NCBI RefSeq assembly: GCF_901709675.1
Contig: NC_051092.1
Location: 7,258,491-7,322,490 of the forward strand
Direction of reading: 5' to 3'
From: Syngnathus acus
Taxonomy: Eukaryota; Chordata; Actinopteri; Syngnathiformes; Syngnathidae
Length of the DNA stretch: 64,000 nucleotides
The notes under the pieces: generated by a model
Database searches by the model: none
What the model saw: the letters and a program-made list of their open reading frames with translations, nothing else
Told to the model about the DNA's origin: nothing
Program-made: the position numbers and the translations under genes
Shown here: positions 1-11,600 of the stretch, one piece after another
Numbering within the stretch: the first letter of the stretch is position 1
Layout: every line of letters begins with the position of its first letter

Positions 1-58
1 GGCCCCCCGAAAGAAGCTATGACTACAATGCGGCCCGCGAAAAAAAATGAGTTTTACT
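1..58 (-). mobile_element. End fragment of a hAT-like non-autonomous element
   Basis: Its reverse complement matches the left end of the element at 61895 closely (shared TCGCGGG...GCATTGTAGTCATAGCTTC). It is cut by the window edge. Confidence 0.6.
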
Positions 59-1828
59 AGGTGTGGTAGCAGGGAGACGTCTGAAAATGCATGGTATTTA
101 TTTTGACTAATTTTGCCCCTCTAGGCCTCATCATCGCTGCACATTGAACTCTTTATTCTTGTTTTTACAGATAAGACCCTGTTGATATCATATTCTGAAT
201 TTTTATCTTTGCAGACATGCAAATTGTGACTAATCATCAGCCTTATCTTTTTCTCTGATTTGTTCTAGCCTATGTTGTTACTTGTTTATTTGTTATCTGA
301 GCGATTCTGGGACCTTGGGTATTGAATTTCTTGCCATTTCATCTGGAAATGTGTGTTATGAGAATAATATTCCTTGAATCCTTGAAAATAGTCTTTGTTT
401 GACCCTGTCAGGGAGGTACTGTTTCGTGTAGTTTATAGTAGTAAACTGACTTTTTCTGGAAAAAAAATCACGCTGTGATTTAACTAATTAAGGAAACCAA
501 AATGCTGTATTAGTTTAAAAAAAAAAACAGCTATAATGAGTTAAAAGCAGATGTCAAAATGTGTTCAATGCACTGTATTAATTTAAAAATGAGCTATAAT
601 GGGTTAAAAGCAGATGTCGAAATGTGTTCAATGTACGTACAGTAAAGAGCAAAACTGACAATAAAAGGGGACTCATTTTATAATTTCTTAAAACATGACC
701 AATAATTTAAATAACTGATTTAAAAGCTGCGATCAAAGGTTGTATGAGTAGTACAATGAGTAGTTTTATGACAATGTTATTCTGGTTGTAAACCTTAAGT
801 GATAAGTTACATCAATGGGACTAACAGTACATTCAGAAAAGAAAAAAACTACTCACACACACACACACACAAGCCAACCCCCAAGGAATTTGCAACACAT
901 TAACGCAAAGGTAGCATTCCTAGCATCGGCGATTTGGGTTTGGCGAAGGACATATACAGGTGGAAGACGCACCCATAACTGTAGAAAATTGCAGCAGTAG
1001 AAACACACTTCGTGTATCAGTTATGCAACGAGTAGAAAAGATTCATTTCAATGTGAACAAAACACAAGATTAGGTTATCAACCACACTTTTTGTTACTTA
1101 AAACGGAAGTCAACCCCAAATTATTTTTGCAATGTTGTATGCGTCCTCACTAGTCTAAACATGGTATTTACGTATAATAATATTGCATTTGTGGAATAGG
1201 AGTTAAGCAGCAGAATTTTGTCTTAGGTCACAACCAATCACAGTTCAGCTTCAGGAAACTGGTAAGCCTCATCGTTTGAATGTTATTAACAATTAACTAA
1301 AGTTCACTTATTAATTAACACTCAAAAGCTAACACATAATATACTGTAGCTAAATGAATGTCTGTAAGAGTGATCATGACTTGCATTCAATAAATTTTTT
1401 TTACCACTCATTGTGTTAGGACAGCGGGTGAGCTGAAGTCCTTCCTATCTGACTTTGGGTGAAAGGCAGAGTACACAAGATTCGAACCCAGAACCTCTCA
1501 ACTATGAGGTAGACGTGCTAAACACTGCTATAATGTTCTGCCCTAATCATTTCATACTATGTTTATATTAATAGTTATAAATATTATTATTCTTGTTTAT
1601 GGACGTTACTTAAACTTGCTGCACTTGACGTCCCATTTTGGTTCATACATTTGTGCCTTTTATGCATTAATGTGGCACATTTTTCCACAGAACAAAAAGT
1701 AAGATAATCACTGTTGCTCATACGTACGTGCCACCATCGAGTGGAACTTCTAAGGTGAGCATAATTTGCTCTCCTGACCACAGCAAAGGACTAATAAGGG
1801 AAACAGCACAGTAAAGATTGTAGCATAC
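59..1828. other. Presumed ca5a intron, no exon found
   Basis: AT-rich. Holds a two-copy 68-bp tandem repeat (505-634), a short (CA)n at about 854-871, a fragment related to the foldback family (about 1205-1250), and a minus-sense piece of the ATGG-tailed repeat (about 1405-1540). I looked for the next ca5a exon (LHLVHWN-type coding) and did not find it. Confidence 0.5.
505..634. repeat. Two-copy tandem repeat, period 68
   Basis: Both copies contain CTGTATTA, an A-run, AGCTATAATG and GTTAAAAGCAGATGTC in order; they differ mainly by A-run length and a few substitutions. Confidence 0.8.
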
Positions 1829-4800
1829 CTCTGCGGCGAATAACCTCCTGTCCACGGTGTGCTCCGACCCCCAGGCGTTGCTCTCACCCCAGTGGAAGTG
1901 AAACTGGCACAGCCTAAATTTGTCTTGCAAAGGGCCCCCTTGCAAAGCTGTGGCGGCAAATGAGAGGACATACTATGTTGACATTAATGCGAAAATGTAA
2001 CAATGACAAGTACAAGAGCTGACAACCTCACATTTGACCTTCTTCCAACACACACGTGGCTAGTAAGTAAAGCAGCTAGCAACATCAATGAGTGCATGAA
2101 TGTAGACACTTCTTGCTTGGACATAAAGTTATAATCACTGAAAGGTTGCAACTGTAAAATGTAAATAGAACTAAAAAGGAACCTGAATACTGATTTGACC
2201 TAGCCAAGCCGGTGTCATATATAATTTAGAATTGATTCATGTTTCAGACTAAGACAGCTTTATTATATGAGCCATTGCGCAATCTAATGAGATTGAATGA
2301 GTTCAGGAGTTGGATCAAAAATTCTGCCTTTTACAAAGCTAATAATGCTCCGTTTTGATAATTGTATTATAAAGGGCCAATTTGTCGTAAATGACAGTCT
2401 GTGGTCTGTTAAATAGAGTAATCAAATGTTGTTATCCACATCTTAATCTTTTCGTTTCCCCAGCAATATTTTAAGATCATAATACAAAGACACCAAACAT
2501 GTGACCTAAATCAGTGATCTTTCTTTTTAAACACATTAGCACAAGCAATCTGTGACAAAACATTTGTTATCGGTCAGTTTCATTGCGCAAGCCCGTTATT
2601 TTTTTGTGAATGAGTGACACAGTTACAGTCACATGACAGTCACAGGTCCACATGCTGGTTTTGTATCTGTGTTTCTTCACTGTAACGTTACGTTCATATC
2701 TGAGGCGATCTTTGAGAGAGGCTGATAGAGGAGAGCATCTTTTGCGCATGGCTAAAATCTCAGTAAAACTACTGTGGAAATGGCAAAGAGACAAAAGTTC
2801 AATGATCCGCTTTATTTTGAGAAGATCGACTCGTGAAAATTGAGCAGAAAATCACTTACTTGACTTGTCCGTAGTGTCATCATATTCAACCAGGAAGGAA
2901 TAACCATTATTCCAGATTTGTTGGCAAGTTGTTGGGTCATAGTCAGCAATCAAAGGTTTCAACTGGGAATCAAAGACGCTCTTGCGGACGACAATATCAA
3001 TCGGCGACTGGCGGGCACCTCCGGGAATCGCGAGGGGTCCTTGCCACATAGGGTGCACTGCATAAGGGAAGGGGTGGTTAAGAGAAAGAGGAGAAATCTG
3101 TTAAAAGAGACAGTACCCAGAAACACAAGACAAAGAACAAACCTACTTTCCATGTTGTATTCGGCTGCTTCCTGCATTGATACACAGCAGTCCATTTTAA
3201 AATAAAGTTTTGACGATGTCACTGTGAGAAATGACTCAGTAATGTTAAAAAAAACACATAAAGAGACTGGCTTCTCGGGCCGCTTGGAATAACTGAATGC
3301 AAAAATAGCAGCTGAGTAAGTCATTCCACTTCCTTCTAGCCGTATATTTCTTCCTTAAAGGTAATGACTAAATAAGAGCCAAGTGGGCTGGCTGTACAGA
3401 AAGTGAGTGACGTGCGGAATGTCCTGGCACGCCCCCAGCTTCACTCCACAGGGAGGGGAATCGGACCGGGAGACCCCTGGCTGGGACAAAAAGCCTTCTC
3501 AAGGACCAGACTAATTACACGAAAGTCAGCTTTTCCCTGCCGGCCTTCTTGTGATCGGATCTTTCCCTGAAAATCACGGAAAACAAATGGCAGCGTATAG
3601 GAACAGACGCCCGAGCTGCCTCAAGCATGAGCGAGAGCATCGACAGGGTAACAAACAATCATTGTGGTGCAGCTGCCAAGTATTCAGAAACAAACGCTGA
3701 TTGTCTTCATCTTCAATCATGCAGCACAAGGCTTAAGGTTTCCGCTGCGAGCAAAGCTTAACAGGTCTGACTGGGAGATGACCTTCATCTCCTTAAGCCT
3801 TTCGCGACTCCTCCTGGGAGCACTTGGCTGCCTAATTCTGTTATTGCAACGGTGCGAATGACATGCTTTCAAAGCTTTTCACGCTGTGCGGCTGCTTGGA
3901 GTCATCGACATCACCAGTCTTCCTCACCACAAAGCAGACAACAGAACGAGAACAATGCTGAAAATAAATGGAACTTTATAAACTGTAACGTGCTGTATGT
4001 AAGATTAGTTTTCTGAGCCTGCCATGTGTGGAAGCAAGCTAAACAGCAAGAAATCGTAACTACTTATTGTAGTGTAACTCTCGGATTTCGCTGTCTCTAC
4101 AGTTTGTCTTTAGATAAAAAAAAAAGACTGTCTTTGCTTCAGCAAATAGTTTTTGTGCCAAAAGAAACATACCCCGAATTCTGTTTCTTTTTATATATCC
4201 AGCTTTCTAGCTTGGTTAATATGAACTTGATTTTATAAGTACAGTACTGTACGTCAATGTAGCTACAAAGAATGGCAATAGCGACCTCTGCTGCCTTACG
4301 TGGTAATTACACGAAGCGGGAGTATTGTCTGATCAGAGTGAGACGTAGAGGGGGGAAAGGCATTCATACTTCAATTCAGTCATGAAGTATTACAGTACGG
4401 GTTATGATTTGCTCTACTAATATGAGCTTGATTTTACAAGTAGAGTACTGTACATTAATGTAGCTACAAAGAATAGCAATAGCGACCTCTGCTGCCTTAT
4501 GTGGTAATTACACGAAGCAGGTGTATTGTCTGACCAGAGTGAGACAGAGAAGGGGGGGAAAGCATTCACACTTCAATTCAGTACAGTGAAGTATTACAGT
4601 ACGGGTTATAATTTGCTCTACTCGCGGTAGTAGGCTGCATTAATAGCTACCGATCCTTACCGCCGATGCGCAGTTGTGTAAGATAGTTATTAGTTTTGCT
4701 TTGCAGTCAACACATTGCACTTATCTTGCTTGCTAATGCCTTGCACTTAAATCTGCAGTAACACTCATCTCTGTTAGAAATAAAATCAATGCAAAATAGC

Positions 4801-6149
4801 ACAAACAATCTCATTGGGGTTGCAAATGAGCTGGAACCTATCCCAGCTCACTTTTGGGCGAGAAACAGGGTGCAGTCAATGCAAAACAACCATTTGCACT
4901 TCTGGACAATTTGGAGTCTTTATTTAACATTCATGTTTTTGGCAGGAAGCTGGAGTACCCAAAGGAAAGCTACGCAAGCACAGGGAGAACACGCAAACGC
5001 CACACAGGAAGGCCAGAATCGAGCTACACCCCCCCAAACCTTGAAACTGTCAGAAAGATGTGCCGAACCCCAATCCTGTAAATTTGGTTTTGTACACACA
5101 GAAAATTTCAATGGGCAAATTAACGTTTGAAGTATTTAACCTGACAACATAAGGTGCAGCGATGAAATCTGGTACAAATTGTATGTCCCAGTAAATAGTT
5201 AACCTCATATCAATGTGCTTTTAAAAGAGCAGTCAGAACCGGATTTACCATGAGTCTGCACTGTCCTCTAAAAAGAATGAATGATTGTGATCATTTTGTT
5301 TGTAGAAACAAAATAATTCAAGAAAACATTATGTAGAACAATATGGGTTACAAATTGCATCCTATGTTAGTTCATGTGAAGGTACCGTAAGCCCTTTAGC
5401 CTTGGGGGAGGTGAACTCATGCATGATTTGCCTCTGAGTCAGACACCTTGAATGAGACTGCCCACACAGGTTCAAGTTGGCACAAGAAAACGAGAAAGGC
5501 CGGTTTATGGGTGTGGCAAAAAAAGTTGCCGACATTTCTCACGGGGGAGTTTGTTCGCATGATTTGAGTCTGGGTTTAAAATGCTTCGCTAGCAACATGC
5601 TCAATGTGTTGCTGCAGTGTTCAGAATTGAATGGAGTCCAAAATACTGGACTGTGTGTAGTCAAACGTCAGTCAAGGTCTACCCAGAAACACGTCATAGT
5701 GATGCTTGTGAAAAGCAAAGCATCCTGAATTGTAGACAGATAAGGAGATTAACTACACGAGCTCATAAAAGGACGTCTGTATGCTACATGTAGTGATCAA
5801 AAGCTGGGGAAAAACATTGCGGTATCAGTGACATGCCTTCCAAAGCCAGTGAAAACAAACATTTGGTCCGAGTTTTCCAATATACTCTGCACGTTTCCAA
5901 CATCAACAATGCTGCCGATTGCCAGCATCTCTCTCTCACACAGTAGAATGGACACACAATTCCCAAGCATATCGTGGTGTTTTCAAGAGCAGGTACATAC
6001 TCACTTTGCGACAACACAAATCTACTTGAGCACGCTGTCAGATTACATCCTCGAACTGGAGTGAGCCGCAAACTCTTGCTGGCGTGTCTGAAGAGCTGTC
6101 GGTGAAGCTGAGAAGCCAGAGGTCGAATTACTGATGATAAAGTCACCAT
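1829..6149 (-). CDS. ca5a: Mitochondrial carbonic anhydrase 5-like, 5' part (3 exons; 3' exons beyond left edge)
   Basis: Catalyses CO2 hydration to bicarbonate, in the mitochondrial matrix for the CA5 family. Coding exons, all GT-AG: 6026-6149, 2860-3057, 1829-1947; they give 147 residues in one frame. Exon 1 starts MVTLSSVIRPL and is rich in Arg, Ser and Leu with no acidic residues, as expected of a mitochondrial presequence. Exon 2 has the family core GGARQSPIDI and the NNGYSFLVEYDD stretch. Exon 3 has QFHFHWG, whose two His are zinc ligands, then SEHTVD with the conserved Glu and His. The third zinc His and the C-terminal half are not found between 1 and 1828, so the gene continues past the left edge. 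The start was chosen because exon 1 and exon 2 join in phase 1 to give the CA5-like join CSMHPMW. CA5A versus CA5B is inferred, not tested. Confidence 0.86.
4221..4622. repeat. Two-copy tandem duplication, period 201, in ca5a intron 1
   Basis: Units 4221-4421 and 4422-4622. Shared blocks include AATAGCGACCTCTGCTGCCT, GGTAATTACACGAAGC and GAAGTATTACAGTACGGGTT. Similarity by eye is about 90 percent. Confidence 0.9.
4810..5080 (-). mobile_element. Dispersed teleost repeat (ATGG-tail family), minus sense, degraded
   Basis: Contains GAGCTGGAACCTATCCCAGC and CAGGGAGAACACGCAAACGCC, which in reverse complement match the family copies at 55435 and 53125. Lies in ca5a intron 1; the short ORFs over it are not genes. 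Confidence 0.6.
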
Positions 6150-6600
6150 CTTGATGCGAGCCCGCGTTTCCTCTTTCTAATCTAACAAAAAGCTTTCCGA
6201 ACCGACAGCTAACCACTGTTGTTGGTAAACTAGCCCAAAGTCAACTGTCAGGTAGACATGAAGGCTTCACTGACGGACGGCAGGCTGCTTCGGTGTGTCT
6301 GCTTCCGTCAGTGAGGCGGGGAGAGGGCAGTTTTTCCGTCACGCGCTGCCTCAAAAACACATGGAGAGAGAGAGAGAAAAAAAAACGATCAGATGTTTGT
6401 AGAACGCCTCTACGTTCGAAGTTTCTTAAATGAAAGCAGATAAGTAGAGCCGTTGAGACGGGGTGGCCAGGACCCCCTTCCCAGGAAAGGACTGTTGACT
6501 ACAGACGTAATGGGGAGGGTCTGCGTTGTCGACCAATCAGCGTCGACCTCAAAGGGGAGGCAGTGTCAATATAGTGATGGTTGCATAATACATACAAATA
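6150..6600 (-). promoter_or_regulatory. Probable ca5a promoter region
   Basis: GC-richer than its surroundings, immediately upstream of the minus-strand ATG. Includes GACCAATCAGCGTCGAC (a CCAAT box, plus sense) near 6532. No TATA box is evident. Confidence 0.4.
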
Positions 6601-6828
6601 TGACATCTTAAAATCGATTTTCACTTATTGTTGAGATAAGACCATTCACTTCTTTTCCAGACGTATTGTAAAAAAATGACCACTTTAATTATGGAAAAAT
6701 ATGAGCACGTCTGCTTTTTTATCACTACATCATAGACATCAAACGCATATACGTATTTCATTTTTTCACAATACATTTTGTCAATGCTTGTCTAAAAGAG
6801 GGTTTTAACCATCATAAAAAAAAGTGAT

Positions 6829-6851
6829 CCCCCCCCCCCCCCCCCCCCCCC
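6829..6851. repeat. Homopolymer of 23 C
   Basis: Uninterrupted C run; the minus strand is a G run that could form a quadruplex. Length in an assembly is unreliable. Confidence 0.95.
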
Positions 6852-7598
6852 GCACAAATGGCTTTCTTGCATAAGAACTACAATTCAAGGACAGCATATG
6901 ACTGCCGAACAGCAAAGTGCAATAATTTATTTTGTGGATTTTCAACCAACTCACTCAAAACTTATATTATTTAGGTACTATGTCCTGAGTGTCATTACAA
7001 ATCCACAAAATTATTTGAAGTTGTAGTATAGGTCAGTATAAGCCCCAGTGAAAGTGGATTAAGCCGTGTCTATCATGCAGTGATGAAAGTTGATATTAAA
7101 ACAATACAGAGAAAACGGACCGGGCCGGCCCGCAAATGGCACAAATCCGTGTATAATTGACGGACATGGAAATATCTTGAATTTTTAATTTGTAGTCCAA
7201 AATGAAATTTAAAAAAATACATCAATAGTGCTGATAAACCTTTAGTACACAACACCTTTTGAGTCTTCTCTATGAGAAGTGCTACTTACTTATCACTTGC
7301 TCATCCTGGTTGCTATTGTCATTCTGTACAACTCTGAATTTTAATCCTTTAACACTGTAAATATTTACTGGAATAGCATAAATGCATACAAAACAGATTC
7401 ATCTGATGTTGGCAGAATGGTACACCTTGCGGATTGGACAACTGACATATCTGATAGAAGTCATCAGATAAAACTACATTTTTCTCAAAGAATTCAGTGA
7501 CATAGATAGTGAACACCCACCGTTCTTCTTAACATTCTTTGAGCCTTTCCATAACAAAGACAGACACAAAAAGTCTGCTTATAAATTTCTTTTCCAAG

Positions 7599-8678
7599 TT
7601 TATTGGTCCAAAAAGTCTTTCAAGGCCTTCCAACAAACGTGATCACAATGAAGTATGACATTTTCAATAATCCGTGTATTTATAGGTAGGTCACTGGTCC
7701 AGACATCTCATCTGCAATCCTCCAGAGCAAACGTGTAATTTTAATTAATCTGAGTGAATTTAATTTTCAACTTTTTAAACAAATTTGCCATTTATTCAAA
7801 CACAACCAGACACCATGGATCATCAGAGGCCGTCGCAGTGAGGGATGAAATTTTTCGACTGCTGGTAAAGGTAGTAAACTGTGCATTTGAGTCAGAGTTT
7901 GCAAGGTTCATTCAAGATTGCAAACTTTCCCAAAAGTCTGGTGAACGCTTAGCCAACATTTGTGACCTTAAAAGAGCCCTGATGACAACGCAACATTCGA
8001 TTTCAAAACACTTGTTCAGCCCTCAGTTAAGGCGGCAATGCTAAATTCAAATAATTCACTGCTGTAATGCCTCGCAATTGTTATATTGGACTGGCAAAGA
8101 ACTGCCGACATTGCAGATGGCATCAATACCACGACGAACAAACAGATGTACAGGAGAGGTAACACACATCGCCTTCATGGTACCAATTACTCAAGTGCCT
8201 CCATGCCGTTCCACCTGAGGTCAGATCTGAAGCTTGTCTTTCTTTACGCTTCCGTTAAAAACACCACCAAGTCTGTTTTTCTCCCATCATAACATTAAAT
8301 ATTACATATAAAGAAAATGGTTTTGGTTCAAACAGTATTCCTTTTGTCTGTTGACAACGCACATAACCCGACCTAAATAGCATGAGAAATAGAATTGACA
8401 TCTCAAGAAATACAAAAAAAAAAAAACATATTTAGTTTTTTGTTTGAATATCATGTTGTTTTATAGTTACTAGAAACAAACGATAACAAAAAGCCAAATA
8501 TTTTAAGAATGTATTTACAAAATCATCTGATAATACCAGGGAGAGTATGAAAACTGCCTGGAGGAAGGAAACAAAACAAAAGCTGAGAATTGCTCTTTGT
8601 AAAAGGTGTTTAAGTTTACTGTCTGCCTTGATACAAAATTGTAGTAGTTCGTGATCCTCCAGGAACCGAGAGGAGAGC
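7599..8678 (-). other. uba2: Likely uba2 3' UTR
   Basis: AATAAA on the minus strand occurs at 7599-7604 and 7791-7796, after the uba2 stop. The UTR end is not determined. I see no other gene from 6600 to 8678. Confidence 0.4.
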
Positions 8679-11600
8679 TTAGTCCAAAGTGATGATGTCA
8701 TCATCATTATCATCATGGTCTGCTTCTGCACTTGACTGGTCTGTCCGTGGGCGCTTGGTGGGAGTTTCGCCAGGTTCTGCGTTTGCATGCTTCCTCTTGG
8801 TGGTGCTTGTGACTGCTGCAGAGCTGGACGATGCCTCAGCATCAGCACCATCATCAGAGTCCACAACCATAACGTCATCGTCCTCTGCTGGGACTGAAAG
8901 GTGGAGGACATGCTTACTAACATGATAAAGTGTAAAAGAAATTCATGCATCATTAATTCTTTTTCAATAGGCAATCAAAAAACGGTTGTGGGCATCATTA
9001 TTTGACATTTATTTTTTTACCATAATTTAAAAATCGGAGACATGGGAAGAAATAAAAAAAGAAAAGAAGTTGTTACCAACCTTTAGAGGAGGTAGACGGC
9101 TGGGCCGAATCATTATTGCCGTTGGCGATGTTGTGCACCTCTCCCTGGTTGTTTTGGGGTGGGGGTGCTTTGTCTGGAGCTTCACCAACCACTTCAAATT
9201 CTACATCCCTCTCGAGATCTTCACTACCAGTGAAAACACACATTGTTTTTTTTTTTTTTAATCAAAGAACAAGGACAATACTAAAGCTGTGCTTCACACT
9301 ATACAGGCGACATACCTGTGCAACACATTAATGAGGAGTGTGTAGTCTTGGAGGAAGTCATCAGCTTGTAGTCGACTGCCATTCCGAATCCCAAAGTCAG
9401 AAAGAAATTTGCTGTTGTTGTCTATTATACAAGAAAGCAAGACATCAAAAGTCAAGAGTTTAGTTTTGTGCATTCATTGGAATGATATGGCTCAAAACAG
9501 CACCACTTTGACTCATTTGAACAAAATGGATCAACACTGTTTACCTTCAGTCTCTCCTTCCTCTGAGGAGATGAGTATTGTCCCTTTTCCATCTTCTATC
9601 TGAACATCTGGCGCTACCATGCCGAACCGCTCCTTTAGAATCTGCATGCAACAACAAAATGCATGGAGATAAAAAAATGAAATGGAACACAAGATTTTGC
9701 ATTATCAGCAAATCCAATCAGCAATGGGGAAGCCCCAAAGCTGTTATCTTATTGATAACCAGCTACCAAGTTTTGCCAGTATCAGTGACTGAGAATATAT
9801 TCTCACAACAAAAGAAAATATTTGCTTTTTCAAACTAATTATTTAGATAATTTTGTCTGTGCACACCCTGCATTGGTATTAAAAGTGTGAATAGAAATTT
9901 CAAAACATTATTTAAATCCAGGTATGTGCCAACACATTATAGCCTTGATAGCTGCACTTGTTCTATTTTTCCCCACTTTTTGCATTCATTCTTATGGAAA
10001 GAATTGCTCCTACTTAGAAGCTTTTCTACCTACGAACCCGATCACAGAACAAATTAAGTTCGAAAGGAGAGGTTTCACCTGAGTATGAAAAACACTAGGC
10101 TAGCTGCTATACATATAAATCAAGTACGGAGCAAACTGAGTTTGCCTTCTTGTGCCACATGACATATTTCAAGGTCGCTGCGCAAACTATCTCATTGTGT
10201 GCCATTAGGAACCTTGTAAACTGAAACCACTGCAAACCCCCCTGTAAGATATTTAACCACCAATCAAGAGTTCCTTGCACAGGCACTAGTTTGCTAGGTT
10301 TTGAGTGACATTATCTTCACCAATCACCTTGTCTTGTAGAGAGAGAACCATTGTTTTGTGGACGTTAACTTTGACAGTCACTTCAGGCTTGTTGGCACAC
10401 ACGTAACAGTTGGCCCCAGGTGGGTCCAAGATGCATGGAACTAGCAACTTCTTCCTGAGGTTAGGACACTTGTTCAAGAAGATCTGGATATGAGATACAA
10501 ACAAAACAATATTAACAATCTTCGATCACTCATTTTGTTTGTGACTAGGGAAAGAGTAATGAGGACACCGTAGTGAGAGGGATGACAGGTTTTGGCTCGT
10601 TCCAATAAATTATAAAGCTCAGGTTTGGAGCATCTACCAGTGGTTTTCTACTTTTTGCCTACAGTACCACAAAAACATAAAATACTTTGCTCCCCAAGTC
10701 CCACCATTAAGACAAACATTAAATACAGTCATGTAGTGGGCCCAAGTGTTCTTGAACATCGGAAAAAGAAAAATGAAGTTAAACAATTCAATTCAAATAT
10801 ATTGCACGTAAAGATGGAAGACAATTTGTACTAGGGCTGAAAGTTTAAGAAAAAAACTATTACAGTTTTTCTGACAGATACTGCAGTTTCAACTCAATTT
10901 GCGATTTGCTTGAAATCAAGCTTCATTGTACAATCCACAATGTGCCGCAACATTTCTAAACATGACAGAAAATGACATACAATTAAAAACATTCAAACCT
11001 TTGACTAGACTTAATTGCTTCAGAGACTGTATGCTTTATGAAATGGTGTATTTATTGTGTAGATCTCAAAACCCAGTTCTCTGTGGTGCAAAATAGTGCA
11101 AATAACATTGGTATAAAATTTTATTGAAATTGAGCTCATCACAGCTGAAGTCAGCTGTTAGTATGTTCCAGTGTTAGCGCGTGCTAATTTGCTAATATAG
11201 CCGTAATCTTAGTTTATGTCTAGAATACGTATTAATCGTAAATACAAATTTCTGTTCATAGCTTCTAGCTCTCTTCTCGAACGCGGCTCTAACCAAACTT
11301 CTGTGAAAATTCTCCTGTATAAGGAAGCACTTATTTTGTGTCTTTCCCAACTCTGTATTTCACTTTAACGATCGTGCCCGAGATTGCGATTTCGGTCCTA
11401 AAAGGATATATCGTTCAGCCCTAATCTGTACCTTGATAAATGTTTCAAAAGAAACAGATTAATACAAATACTTCGAAGTAGTAAAAGCCAAAAGTGATTT
11501 TTGTCAAATAAGATTTTATGTTCTTAGTTGTGATGGAGGAACTAACCGTGCGGCAGGATTCCATTTCCCCTGCCAGAATCTTGAGTGCCTCCAGCACAAT

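Noticed and set aside
2959-3324. 121-codon minus ORF over ca5a exon 2 with MDCCVSMQEAAEYN as a possible alternative ca5a first exon
   Set aside because: It is in another frame; a donor does occur after EYNME, but exon 1 at 6026-6149 has a real presequence and splices in the right phase.
4789-5130. 113-codon plus ORF
   Set aside because: Lies on a degraded dispersed repeat in an intron.
8432-8974. 180-codon minus ORF
   Set aside because: Out-of-frame shadow of the last uba2 exon; no family resemblance.
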